Source of the DNA: Bretschneidera sinensis | Lineage: Eukaryota; Streptophyta; Magnoliopsida; Brassicales; Akaniaceae | Length of the DNA: 64,000 bases | Reading direction: 5' to 3' | Assembly (NCBI GenBank): GCA_023935145.1 | Contig: CM043699.1 | Coordinates: forward strand, 66,747,638-66,811,637 | Position numbers and translations under genes: made by a program | The notes under the pieces: generated by a model | Databases searched by the model: none | Told to the model about the DNA's origin: nothing | Seen by the model: only the letters and a program-made list of their open reading frames with translations | Part shown: positions 22,486 through 34,085 of the stretch, in pieces | Numbering within the stretch: position 1 is the first letter of the stretch | Layout of the letters: every line of letters starts with the position of its first letter

Positions 22486-22503
22486 TGGGGTCTTTACTGG
22501 GGA
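22486..22503 (+). other. Decayed primer binding site of Athila F
   Basis: TTGGGGTCTTTACTGGGGAA keeps the outline of TGGCGCCGTTGCCGGGGA with several changes. It lies 5-6 bp after the LTR end. Confidence 0.65.
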
Positions 22504-22779
22504 AACGCACTTAAGTACAAGGAAGATTGTCAACTTTGAGACAAGACGGTAATATTGTTCCTTTCTCTAAGTTTTGATTTTATGATTTTTTTTTCATTCT
22601 GTTTTATTTATTTATTTCCCCTTTAACTCATTTGGTGTATACTTAGACTGAGAGATTCGCGAGGTAGATTCATTAAAGGACCCGAAATAGTTTTACCCTC
22701 TCTTTCCATGTCCGTTAGTGAAACCTCGCCTAGATCAAACCGTAGTGTACACCCAAACAAGAATTTAGAGGATTTTAAC

Positions 22780-24893
22780 ATGGCTGATAACCCCAATGAG
22801 AATGTTGCTAGGACACTTAAGGATTACTTGCATCCTAACCGAACAGCCACGCCATCATGCATCATGTTTCTAGCAATACTCGCCAACAAGATTTTAAAAC
22901 AGAGATGATACAGTTACTCCTTACGTTTCATGGCTTGGAAAATGAAAACCCATATGTGCACATTAGGGAATTTGAGGAAGTAGTTGCGACTTTTCATAGT
23001 CAAGATGCAACTGATGACATCGTGAGACTTAGGTTCTTTCCTTTCCTTTTGAAGGATAGAGCTAAGAGTTGGCTATACTTGCTGAGACCATGATCTACTG
23101 GGTCATGGAATGAGATGACTCAGGTCTTCTTTAATAAATACTTCCCTCAACATAAGACCAATGCTTTAAAAAGGCAAATCTCCACCTTTGCACAAAAGGA
23201 CAATGAGACTTTGTATCAGTCTTGAGAGAAATTTAAGGAGTTATTGAGTATGTATCCTCACTATGGGTATGAGAATTGGCGCTTAGTGAGCTATTTTTAT
23301 GAGGGACTTACATATAGAGAGTACCAATTTATAGAAATGATGTGTAATGGTGAATTTTTACAAAAAAAATCTTGATGAGGCCATAGAATACCTCAATGAG
23401 CTTGCTGAAAAAACTCACACTTGGACTGGACCTAGTGCTACTGAAAGCACAAATAGGTCACGACCTGTAGGAAACCCCACTGGTGGTGGAGTTTACCATC
23501 TTAGAGAAGAGAAAAACCTAAAGGCTAAGGTTGAGATGCTCACTAGGGAGTTAGATGCGCTAAAGACTAAAGGCTCAAAGCCAACACACGTGGCTAATCA
23601 AGCTGAATCTTTGGAACCATATTTTGTGTGTGGCGGGGTAGGCTATCCCGCCCAAGAGTATCCCATATTTGTTGATATGAAAGGGATGTATGAGGAACAA
23701 TGTATTTCCTTAGGCATGTACAAGAAGCCTTTTGCACCCTTCTCTAATACCTACAATCTGGGATGGTGCAATCACCCCAATTTTAGCTAGAAGTCTAAAA
23801 ACCAGGAGCTTGTACAACCCCCTAGATCATATCCTACACCATATCATGCACCCTCATCCTCTAGGAGTTCTTTAGAAGACACTTTGCATGCTTTTATTAA
23901 GGCACAGGGTAAGACAAACCAAAGATGTGAAGCATTAATTACACAGATTGTTGAAGAGAAGAAAGATATAAGGAGCCAAGTGTCCAAATTGATGGGCTCC
24001 TTGAGTGTGAATGAGCGAGGTAAGTTCCCTTCCCAAGCTCAGTCCACACCCTATGATCAACACATGGCACAAGCAAATCTGAAAGATGTGAATGCCATTG
24101 TGACAAGAAGTGGTAAGTCATTACACATCCCAACAACGAACAAATCCGAGGATGTGGAAAAGGATCAAGGTAGTAGTGATGCCGAGCTACCCAAGGACCC
24201 TGAGGTTACCAAAAGCCTTGTTAAGGCACCATTCCCTCAAGCCTTAAAATCAAACAAGAAAAATCTGGACCTAAACAATGAAATCCTAGAGAACCTAAGG
24301 CAAATAAAACTTAATCTTCCTCTTTTGCATGTGATTAAACAAGTTCCTACCTATGCAAAAGTTCTCAAGGATTTGTGTACAATTAAGATGAAGCACCAAG
24401 TAAAGAAAATAGTGTTCCTCATAGAGCAAGTTAGTGCTTTAATTGAGAAAAGGATTTCCCCAAAATACAAGGATTCTAGCTGCCCAACCATTGCATGTAG
24501 CATTAGAAATCATGAGGTTGGACAAGCATTGCTAGATTTAGGAGCTAGTGTAAATCTGATGCCATTTTCTATTTATTTGTAGCTGGGTTTGGGAGAAATC
24601 AAACCAACTGCTATGGTATTGCAATTGGTTGACCATTCAGTCAAAGTAGCCGGGGTGTGGTAGAGGATGTTCTAATTCAAATTAATAAATTTTACTATCT
24701 TGTTGATTTCCTAATCCTTGATACTACTTTTGTTGTTGACATTAACTCTAAAATTCCTTTAATTTTGGGTAGACCTTTCCTTGCTACTGCAAATACTCTT
24801 ATTAATTATAGGGATGGACTTATGAAGCTGTCCTTTGGAAACATGACCCTTGAGGTAAATGATCTTCAATGTTGCAAAACAGCCAGAAGATGA
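22780..24893 (+). pseudogene. gag: Athila F gag and protease, broken
   Basis: The start ATG at 22780 (MADNPNENVARTL) matches the Athila gag start at 53790. A frameshift near 22870 moves the frame, and stops follow at about 23091 and 23224. The zinc knuckle (23626-23667) reads CGGVGYPAQEYP, with His and the last Cys lost. The frame at 23884-24582 runs into the protease, with the active-site box LLDLGASVNLMPFSIYL. A TAG follows that is also present at the same codon in copy H. The protease C-terminal block ILGRPFLATANT is at 24770-24800. The product would process the polyprotein, but this copy is not functional. Confidence 0.88.
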
Positions 24894-25451
24894 TGACGAT
24901 AGCCACTAGTTATACATGATTGAGTCACTCATCGATAGGGAAGTTTCTATAGCTCATGATTTTGATCCTCTTGAGTATTTTCTTGTTAATTCTGAGTTTG
25001 ATTATATTAATGATAAATCTGATGTAATTGATATTTGTGCTATTTTTGATAAATCTCTGGATTATGGCACTCGAGCATGGCAATCAAGTTTGAGGAGTTG
25101 CCTGAAAGAAGCGAGAAACAAATCCCGTTAAGAGTGGAAGCACCCAAAGTTGAATTGAAGCCTCTCCCTAAGGGTTTAAAGCATGTCTTCCTCGGTCTAG
25201 ATCATGCAGCCCTTAAGTACCTTCTTACAAAGAAGGATGCTAAGGCACAACTAATATGTTGGATCTTACTCTTGCAAGAATTTGACATCACCATCAAAGA
25301 TAAGAAAAGAGTAGAGAACGTAGTGGCTGACCATCTCTCGAGGCTCACATTGGAGGACACCTCTGATGACATGCCAATCAAGGAAAATTTTCCCGATGAG
25401 CATTTACTCTCTATTACTTCTCTACCATGGTTTGCTCATATCGTGAATTAG
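24894..25451 (+). pseudogene. Athila F pol with RT deleted: linker joined to RNase H end
   Basis: At 25077-25451 one open frame passes from the pre-RT linker (ELPERSEK..KVELKPLPKGLKH) straight into the end of RNase H ([28 protein letters not shown]). In copy H the same two points are separated by the whole RT and most of RNase H. The junction is at about 25197-25202. The deletion keeps the frame. No RT catalytic box remains. Confidence 0.9.
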
Positions 25452-26715
25452 TTAGCTATCGGTGAGATACCAATGGATTAGAGCGCTCAAGACAAGAAGA
25501 AATTCTTGAATGAGGTATGTAATTTTTATTGGGATGACCCTTGTCTTTTCAAGTACTACCCTGACCAAATTTTAAGGGGTTGCATCCCTAATGAAGAGAT
25601 TGCTAGAATCTTGGAATTTTGTCACTCCCAAGCTTGTGGGGGCCACTTTTCAATGAAAAAAACCACTGCAAAAATTCTGCAGTGTGGATTTTGTTGGTCC
25701 ACCTTATTTAAAGATGCAAATATCTATTGTCACTCATGTGAAAAGTGTTAGAAGTTAGGAGCTGTGTCTCATCGTAATATGATGCCCTTAAACCCAATTT
25801 TAGTTATTGAAATCTTTGATTGTTGGGGCATTGATTTTATGGGACCATTTACTCCTTCTTTCGGATATCAATATATCATTGTTGCAATAGATTATAGAAC
25901 AATAACTGAGTCAGTAGCTTGCTGAAGCAATGATAATAGAACAGTAATTGAATTTCTCAAAGAAAATGTGTTATCTCAATTTGGTACACCACGTGCTATA
26001 ATTAGTGATCGGGTACAAATTTTTGCAACCGTTCTTTTAAAGCTTTGATGAGAAAATATGGCGTGTTACATAAGATCTCTACTGCCTACCACCCTCAGAA
26101 AAGTGGACAGGTAGAACTTGTAAACAGGGAAATTAAACATATTTTAGAAAAAACGGTCAACCCAGGTCGCAAGGATTGGTCTTTGAGACTAGTTGATGCA
26201 CTTTGGGCCTACCGTACAGCTTTCAAAAATCCCTTAGGTATGTTACCTTATAGGCTTGTTTTTGGAAAGCCTTGCCACTTACCTGTAGAGCTTGAGCATT
26301 GAGCTTATTAGGCCATCAAGCATTTCAACTTTGACATAGGAGAAACGGGAAAGCTTAGGAAATTTCAGTTGACCGAGTTAGAGGAGTTGAGAAATGATGC
26401 TTATGAGAACTCTAGAATCTATAAGGCTTAAATGAAAATATTTCATGATAAAATATTTTGAGGAAAACATTTAAACCTGATGATCGGGTGTTCTTATACG
26501 ATTCTAGACTCCATAAGCACCCAGAAAAACTTCGGTCGAGGTGGACCGACCCTTTTGTAGTAAAGAATGTTTTGCCAATAGGGTGGTAGAAATAGAGGAC
26601 ACTAGAGATGGTCGGATCTTTAAAGTAAATGGTCAATGTGTTAAAATCTTAACTGATAGGTAAGATCCAGAAGTGGAAGACATTCCACTTATGGATCCAG
26701 TCTATTCACCTTGAC
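25452..26715 (+). pseudogene. Athila F integrase
   Basis: Integrase joins the element DNA to the host target. The HHCC finger is visible at 25614-25750 (FCHSQACGGHFS..CHSCEKC), followed by a stop. The catalytic core has the first Asp in GIDFMGP (about 25830) and the second in ISDRV (about 26007); the Glu lies in [10 protein letters not shown] (about 26120). Stops and small frameshifts occur near 25750, 25900 and 26045. The 26045-26302 stretch runs through [19 protein letters not shown], typical of Gypsy integrase. The C-terminal tail fades near 26715. Confidence 0.88.
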
Positions 26716-27446
26716 CACACCACACAGGTATGTTTCTATTTATTTTTCTTTTGTTTTGTTTGTTTTGTTTTTAATTAAGTTTATTTCAATTTTAATTTTT
26801 AGTTTTTAGTTTGATTAATCTAATTCTTAGTTTAAGGGTTATTTTTTATTTATTTTATTTTCATGTTTATTTTATTTTACAAAAACAAGGTGTTTTGTTT
26901 AGAACCAGAAGTAGGCCCAGTTCGTGCCTAGGCCCACTCTGTGTGCGCCTCGCCCAGCAGTCCACCCATTCAGCGTGCTGCATCTAGCCTCTTCAGCGTC
27001 GCACCGCACAGAAACACACAAATTGCCCCTAGGTCTCCAAGCCGCAGTGCCACCTGTTCTCCCAACCCATGAACTGGCCATTTTAAAACCCATTTCTACA
27101 GCTTTCTTCTCTATTTCAACTTTGAGAAAACACAGCACACTTCTCTCTCTCCCCTCCTCTCTCCAAACCCTCATTTACCCACTCATTTTTCTCACTATTT
27201 CTTGCTTCTAACACCATTTCTTGAAGGATTTGGCACTAATATTATAGCTTTTGCGGAAAATTTCTCCAAAAAGCTTGGTTTTAAGAAGATTTTTGGTTCT
27301 TCAAGAATATTTCAAGTTGGTGTGTACTCTTTCTTCTCTCCAACTTTGGGCATCAAGTAAGATCAATTTCTTCTCTTTGTTGTTCATTTGTGCTATTTGG
27401 GCAGTTGATTTTAAATTAGTTCTATTGTTCTATATATTTGATTCAA
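26716..27446 (+). other. Athila F spacer between pol and ORF2; possible intron
   Basis: No convincing gene is seen. The ORFs at 26899-27211 are of low complexity. A plant-like splice donor CAG/GTATGT is at 26725-26733 and an acceptor-like pyrimidine stretch ending in GCAG is at 27399-27402. ORF2 starts at 27447. Confidence 0.5.
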
Positions 27447-28584
27447 ATGGCCTTTAAGACTAAGAGACCAAGGGAGAAACAACCTCAAGAGTTTGATGAG
27501 AGCAAATTTGTTAGTTTTGAGGCTAGTGAGAGATATGTTAGCTTGATAAATGCTAGGAAACCCATTCCTAAGAGAGGATTCACTATCACAGAGAGGGGAA
27601 ACCCAACCTTGTTTAGAATGATTATTGATATGAATTGGGGTACATTTGTAAGACAACCATCTCATTCCCTTACAAATGTGGTTAGAGAATTCTAATCTAA
27701 TGCTGAAGAACATAGGAATGGTAAGGTGATGGTGAGAGGAAAAACAGTTTCTTTTAGCAGCATATCTATCAATAGATTCTACAGGCTACCTGACATAGAA
27801 AACAGTGAGTATATTGCATATGCGTCTAATATTGATTATGAAAAGATTTGCAATACTCTGTGTATTTCGGGCACAACATGAAAAATGACAGGTGATACCC
27901 CTAAAGCCTTGCCCGATAATTCTCTAACTGTCACTGCTCGAGCTTGGAAATATTTTGTATGTCAGAGGTTGATGCCTGCTGCACACTATAGTGACCTTAC
28001 TGTTAAGTGAGTTGTTCTGATTTATACTATTTTGATGGGCATGACTATTGATGTGGGTCAAATCATATTTAATTCTATCATATAAACTGTGCGACAAAAG
28101 CTTTGATTGTACTTCCCTTCATTAATTACCCAATTATGAATCTGAGACGGAGTCCAGTACAGTCCTAATGAGGAGGCCCAGCAACCCAAGAAGCCCATCG
28201 ATGATGGCATGCTCAATCTGATTAAAGCCCTAAGGCCGCTAGCTCTAGGAGAAAGCAGCGATTGCTGCCCCCCCTCCTCCCTTTAGGAATTTCATTATTA
28301 CAGAGCCCTTTGAGTGTTTAGAGATTCATTTTGACGAGCATCAGAAACTCTTGCATGATAGGTTTGATCGTCAAGAACGATTCTTAGCTAGGCAAGCCGA
28401 TTATCAAGCGGGGGTATACTCTTCTTTTGGTCAGATGTACCAACACCTTGCCTCTGCCACTGGTTGCAACATGGATCACTTTCACACTTTGCCACCCTAT
28501 CCGGGTTCATCTTTTGATCTAGATCCCGAGGAAGGTGAAGAGAATGAAGAGAATGAAGAGGAGGATGAAGACATAGAAGATTAG
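27447..28584 (+). pseudogene. Athila F ORF2 (env-position, 'putative plant transposon protein' type)
   Basis: It starts MAFKTKRPREK at 27447. Recognisable blocks are NWGTFVRQPSHSLTNVVREF, then (after a stop at 27693) NAEEHRNGKVMVRGKTVSFSS..INRFYRLPD, and AWKYFVCQRLMPAAHYSDLTV near 27950. The pattern matches the plant transposon protein domain found downstream of pol in Athila-like elements. The C-terminal part (28351-28584) is in a shifted frame and ends in a strongly acidic tail. The function of this family is unknown. The position is that of an envelope gene, but I see no signal peptide or membrane segment. Several stops make it a pseudogene. Confidence 0.75.
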
Positions 28585-30316
28585 TTTTGGGTTCTATCTT
28601 GTTTGTCTCATTTTAGTTTTTTTTTGTTTTTTATTTTTATTATCAGATGACTGTACCAACATTTATTGTGTATTCCTTTTCGTTATTTTATTTTGCATAC
28701 TTTATTTTCGTTTTTAGTTCTTTATTTCCATTTCATGTGTTAACCTAACATACGGTTGGAATCTTACTGTTACACCGCAGTCGCTTTCTTTTTGTTTGTT
28801 TTGTTCTATTTTATAGATCAAAATTTCAACAAGAAGAACAACATGCAGTTCAAATGATGGTGAACAATTTTCAGCCTCTATACACTTTTGGTTGCAAAGG
28901 GAGTTTCCTTTACTTTTGCTTTCATATTGAACTCAATGCAATTTTTAAGTTGGGGGTGCAGGAAACATTTTTTTTTTTCATTGAACTGTTTGGTGTCATT
29001 TTGATGTCATTTTCCCTTTTTGTTTGTTTTTAGCATGCTTTGTGCTAGCCTTGGAGTTAATTCACATGTCAATGATATGAGCCTAATTGAGCTAGCATAA
29101 AGAGTTTAGAAGAAGTTAAATCTTACTTCGATTTGAGAATAATTTAAGTGTCAATCTTCATTTGGTTTGAGACTTTGGTTTGCGGTAAGATTGCATGATT
29201 AGTCTAAAACATTTAGAGAAGTTTTATGTGCGATTGTTTTGTGACTACTGCTGCGGTCTCGACAAGCTCTAGAACTTATTTTATAATCACTTGAGGTGAA
29301 TTCCTAGAATGCACATTACTTAGGACATGATATAGGTCATTTTTGGACGTTTGAGCCTTTCAAACTTAACCTTGCTATATTTATCGCTAGTTACCTGCTT
29401 GAGCCTTTTTCTTGAAAAAGAAATTGAGTCTTGTTTCTTTCGATAACCCATTTACTTACCTTTATGAGCCTAAAAATATTTTATCCTTACCTTTCTTTTA
29501 AAATAACTTAGTTATACATATCTATTGAGAAGCACTTAAGAGGAGTAAGGATGGAAATATGAAAAAAAATATTACTACCATAACCTAAGTACATTAAAGG
29601 AGATAAGTTGGGGGTTGTGGAAAAGAAAAGAAAAGAAAAAAGAAAAAGAAGGTGAATGGTCTTATGCCAAAATAAAAAAGAAGTGAATTATGGCAAAGAA
29701 AGAAGAAAAGAAAAAAAATGGTGATTTATTGAGAGAAAGGCTCGAAAAATGGTTGAAAGAGTTAGGTGTTGAAGTAAGGTTATCCAGTGCTTAAAATGGT
29801 TGTGCTTAAAATTAAGAGATTGAGTTCTTTTACTTGTTGAATCATTCCCGTTCTTTCATAACCTTTACCTTAGCCTAACATTACAAGCTTGTTAAAGACC
29901 TATTAATCCAAGGTAGTGTGATTTTTCTACAATAGTGGAGAGTGATTTGAAAAGTGAGCCTATGCTTTTGTGATTGATGTCACACAAATTAATATATTTT
30001 AGAGGCCAAGACTTGTATTCATGATTGTTGTGCATAAAATCATCTGAGTGTTCGGATTAATTGATTGTGGTAAGACGGATGTTAAGAGTCGATAACAATT
30101 TTAAGATTGATGCTTGGATTACTTTTGGACTTGGGTGATATTTAATTATTCTATGTGTTGTGTGTTATTTGCGATTTTTGAGACAAAAAGTGAATTACTC
30201 TAGGTTTAACACTAACATTGCTTTACTTTGTTTTGATTCCTACTATAGAATTCATTTCATATTGTCTTGTTTTCGCTTGAATTGCTAGGGACTAGCAATA
30301 AGCTAGTTGGGGGTTA
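28585..30316 (+). other. Athila F 3' non-coding region with repeated PPT-like boxes
   Basis: About 1.7 kb without a gene. G-rich boxes AAGTTGGGGGTGCA (about 28947) and AAGTTGGGGGTTG (about 29605) resemble the true polypurine tract AGTTGGGGGTTA at 30305-30316. An A/G-rich run lies at 29615-29720. Confidence 0.75.
30305..30316 (+). other. Polypurine tract of Athila F
   Basis: AGTTGGGGGTTA directly precedes the 3' LTR start TGATGAGAGTC, the usual place for plus-strand priming. Confidence 0.85.
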
Positions 30317-31028
30317 TGATGAGAGTCACAAAATGCATCTTAACAGTACTTATTTGTTAGAATTTTTAGGGTTGATCTAGGTTTGAATTACACTTTTATA
30401 CCTTAACAACTGTAAAGTGATATTCTTGGATTATTGATCTATTTCGGTGCAATTACAGGTACTTTGAGTCCAAAAGAGATGGAAAGCCATCATAGCTTAA
30501 AGCACGATGCTTCAATGCACATCAGAGTGAAGGTATGATTGCGGAAGGAAAAAATGAAGAGAAACCAAGTCTTTAGTGTCCCGCACTACGGCCTGAAAAG
30601 TCTAAGCCTCGGCCTCTAGAACAAAGCCCAAAAGAGCAAGGAAGACACCAGTGTGCACCGCGACGTGGACCAATCTGGGCAGCGGTGTCCAGAAGCAAGA
30701 AGAAAACCCAAAAGTCTAAGCCACGGCGCGAGCGCGATGTTTTGTTTCTGAGTCACGACTTAATTAGGGTTTTAATGATAGTTTAAACTCGAAAACACCC
30801 TTGGATCTTTTGTATTATAAATAGATCACTTAGGGTTTGAAAAAGGATAATCAACAAGGCTGGAAAGATCATTAAGGCTGCCACATTCTCCCCCGTCAAA
30901 GTGTTCAAGCATGAGCCCCATGGTCAACTAATCTCCAAGCAAGGCGAAGGGATGAATCCCTAGGTGTAGTCGTTCTTATTTTTCATTATTGATCAGTTGT
31001 TGTTTGGATTTATTGTCAAAACATTGTT
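30317..31028 (+). repeat. 3' LTR of Athila F, truncated
   Basis: It matches 21127-21900 of the 5' LTR, with a deletion of about 50 bp in the GC-rich part. It stops at TGTCAAAACATTGTTT, where element D's LTR sequence begins. Confidence 0.88.
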
Positions 31029-32007
31029 TGGAAATTTTGGAGTTTTAAAGAGTAATAGGGTAAATTTTAAAGAGATTAAAAATAGAAGGGGTGAGTATGT
31101 AATTAAGTCAAATCTTGACTATAAATATGTTGAAAGAGAGAGAAGCCAACATTTGTGTTGGAATTCTCTAGAAGTGTTGTGAAATAGGAGAGGAAAAGAG
31201 AGAAAAAGAGAAGGGGAAAAGGAAAAGGAAGGGAGGAAGTAAAACAAAAAAGATGGGGATTTTCACAAGAAATCAAGGTAGATTCTTATTCTTAATCACA
31301 TTTAATTACCTAACCTGTTTACTAAACTAGAGATTTGAGTTTTTGAAAGATGAATTTTAATCTTTTTTACAAAAGTTTTAAGAAAAACAAGTTTTGGGTT
31401 TCAAGAATGGATTTTATGCTAGGTTTGAAGATTTAAGAGTTAGAACTTGAAATTTTGCTTTCGGTATTATAAAATATTTGATTTAAAACTCTTGGAAACT
31501 TGTGTTTTGAATGGATTAGAAGTTCCATGGGATACAAGAGGAAAATTTTGAAGAAAAAGAGTGTTTTCGCCATAAATTTTCTAAAAAATGGACTAGACAA
31601 TCGACTGTCCGAGTGCACAGTCGGATGTGGAAGCTTCTAATCATTGGATAGTCAATGGATAGTCGACTGTGCAAAGCTTATGGTCATTGAATAGTCGATG
31701 GACAGTCGACTGTGCAAAGTTTCTGGGAAGATCATAGTCAACTATCTGAGCGCCTAAACTATTTTCAACCCTGTTTTTGGAAAAATAACTTATTTTTGTT
31801 AAGGTATTTCAATCCTAAACTCTTCTAAAATATTATGAGCTTGATTTTATGATAAATTTTTGAAAGTTAAGGGCTTCAAAGATTTCATTCGTTTTAAATC
31901 ATGTTAGAACAAACTTTATAAACGTTTCAAATAAAATGAAAAAGTGTGTGACTTAGCCTCTAGATTAGTGTGCTCGTATGAATCTTATGATGAGTTTGGG
32001 TGTTATT

Positions 32008-32065
<58 letters not shown>

Positions 32066-33480
32066 GAGTAAGTATACTAAGGTACTCTTATATGTTAGGT
32101 GTGATAGAAGGAAAAACACCAAAGGCTAGGAAGTAAGCCAAGGTTGGAGCTTGTCATGGCGAAGGTGAGTTTCACCTTACTAAGCGTTGTGAAATTTAAA
32201 AATGACAACTTATAAATATATACTTATAAATTATTGTTGGAATTCCAATAATATAGTTATAAATAAATGTATATATATTTGAGATAAAAACTGTGATTAT
32301 GTAAGATATAAGTTTGGAAATGAATTGATGTGGTTGTGTTTGGGAAATTGTGTGATGCTTGAATTGTATTGAAAATGATTTTCTTGGAATGTTATGAAAT
32401 AATGATGTGGTTGATTGGTGAATGATTGATTACAAACCATTTCATCATGAATACATTTTGCATTATAAAAATTGTTTAACAGTATGTTATTGAGGATGGT
32501 AGGTCCCTTCCCACAAGGGGTGTAAGGGTACCAAAGGATATTGGATGTAAAAGACCCCACACGAAAGGTGTGAAAGGGGATTCATTGTAATATGATATGA
32601 GATGATGATTTGACGTACCGGTACGTGGCAGTGAGGGCAATGATATAATTGTGCATTTTATTGCATTGCATAGTATTACATTTTTTGGATGCATCAAATG
32701 ATTGGCCTATGAGGTATGTGTGTTGTAATTGGCCTATGAAGGGCATATGTTGTAATTAGTCCATGAGGGGCATGTGATGTGTGTTGTTATTAGCTCGTGA
32801 GGGGTATGTACCATGATTGGCCGGATGAAGGGCATAAGTTGTACAAGGTTGTGAATTTAAATATATTAATAATGATATTGCTAGTGAATGGTTAAATTTG
32901 TGTGAATGTGGTTTTATTATTGATTGTGAGTATTTAAGAATGTTAAATGTTATTTTGATGATTACTTATGTGATAAGAAATAAGAAAAGTAAATCGAAAG
33001 TTATATATAAAACTCGTGTTATACTTATAATTACTATAATGACTTATATAATAAGATTGATAGTTCATGAGTTACTTTTCTATAAGATGTTTACTCACTG
33101 GGTTTTTTTAGTTCACGTCCTCCCTTTTTACTAACTTTTCAGGTAGCATCAAAAGTTTGTAGTTAAAGTTGAAAGGAGCCTTAGTAAGGCCTTCATACAC
33201 GACATCCTCGTTCCTTGGGTCATTTGGGAGTCTGAATATTTTTTAGTCTATTCTTTTTAGCAAAAGTATTCAAGTTAAAATTTTTAAGAGAAAGTTCTTT
33301 TTACTTGTGTCTTCTCTAAAAGTCTTAAGAATTTTGTTTACTGTATTGAAAAGTCTTATGTTTGTAAAGTTATATGTTGTTAGATTTGAAATGATTGTTA
33401 AGATTGTAGTTTGATTTGTATGTTTTCACTTTGAGTCAAGGTGCTCAGTGGTGAAATGTAACTCAGGATGGGTCGTTAAA
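31029..33480 (+). repeat. 3' LTR of element D, main part
   Basis: It aligns with 7717-10230 and is missing about the first 176 bp of the LTR, of which 11 bp survive at 21116. It contains the TATA-like ACTATAAATATG (about 31119), the palindrome array (31595-31750), a long TA run (32012-32062) and the minisatellite (32696-32850). It ends GGTCGTTAAA before the target duplication TATAG. Confidence 0.88.
32012..32062. repeat. TA microsatellite in D's 3' LTR
   Basis: An uninterrupted run of about 25 TA units, at the same LTR position as 8690-8777. Confidence 0.95.
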
Positions 33481-33485
33481 TATAG

Positions 33486-34085
33486 GATCAAGTCATTACA
33501 TAATTATGCATCCATACTAACACCGAGTCCATCTAACTGGACGATATAGTTGAACATTTTCAATCAATTCTCATGGATTGATGATCCTTCGGGCATCCTA
33601 GCCCTAAAGAGGTCCTTTGAGATTCGAAATATCGCATTACGACTGTGCTCACCATACAACTCTATCAAGTGAAGCAACATCGCATAAGCGCTTTCAATCT
33701 TATCATGTTTCCTTTAAATCTTATTAAACATTGAAGCTAACGTGTAGCACCAAGTCTTCATGTCATCCTCTTGCCACTTCTAAAAAGTAGCGACCTTTTC
33801 TTCTAGTACATTCTTAGCTATACTTGTTGGATGTATTTGATCAAGAACCTAACCAATTTTCTCGAAATTGAGAACGATTCTCAAGTGACTCAGTCAGTCT
33901 AGGAAATTGGGCCCAGTCAATCTATTGGTATCAAGAAATTTGGATAGTGGGTTAAAGTTGGTCATTGTGATCCACAAGTCAATAGCAATATAAAATTGGC
34001 ATATATTCAATTTCATTATCCACCAAGAGATCTTGTCTTTAATCATATTGGTACCTCCCACATTCTTTTCAAATTTCACAATCCT
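33486..34085 (-). pseudogene. gag: Copia-2 gag, N-terminal part
   Basis: The minus-strand translation gives FNPLSKFLDTNRLTGPNFLD near its start, then HPTSIAKNVLEEKVATF, then LIELYGEHSRNAIFRISKDL, a Copia gag capsid pattern. Stops occur near 33898 and 33855. At the low-coordinate end the frame meets target site TATAG and continues in phase at 7536 across element D. It is part of the gag whose zinc knuckle is at 7282-7242. Confidence 0.85.

Larger units (their letters stand above)
21127..31028 (+). mobile_element. Athila element F, RT-deleted, 3' LTR truncated
   Basis: The order is LTR (21127-22480), decayed PBS, gag, protease, RNase H end, integrase, env-position ORF2, a long 3' non-coding region, PPT and a 3' LTR cut after about 710 bp. 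It inserted 11 bp into D's 3' LTR. A later deletion removed the end of F's 3' LTR together with about 165 bp of D's LTR, so no right-hand target duplication survives. RT and most of RNase H are missing, so F could not move by itself in this form. Confidence 0.9.
7542..33480 (+). mobile_element. Element D: large gene-poor LTR retrotransposon (LARD-like) carrying nested elements E and F
   Basis: The outer limits are set by the 5-bp target duplication TATAG (7537-7541 and 33481-33485), with LTRs starting TGTAGAGTCC and ending GGTCGTTAAA. The 5' LTR is followed by an initiator tRNA-Met-type PBS. The 3' end has a chromovirus-style purine tract (AAATTTCGAGGATGAAATTT at 21077-21096) before the 3' LTR. 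D's own interior is about 3.8 kb (10247-13702 plus 20752-21115) and shows no gag, RT or integrase I can recognise. It may be a large non-autonomous derivative of a Gypsy element or an extremely decayed one. Confidence 0.85.

Noticed and set aside
26899..27211. 95-codon ORFs in the Athila F spacer as a gene
   Set aside because: Low-complexity Ser/Pro/Leu-rich content, overlapping ORFs on both strands and no known domain. More likely spacer or intron.
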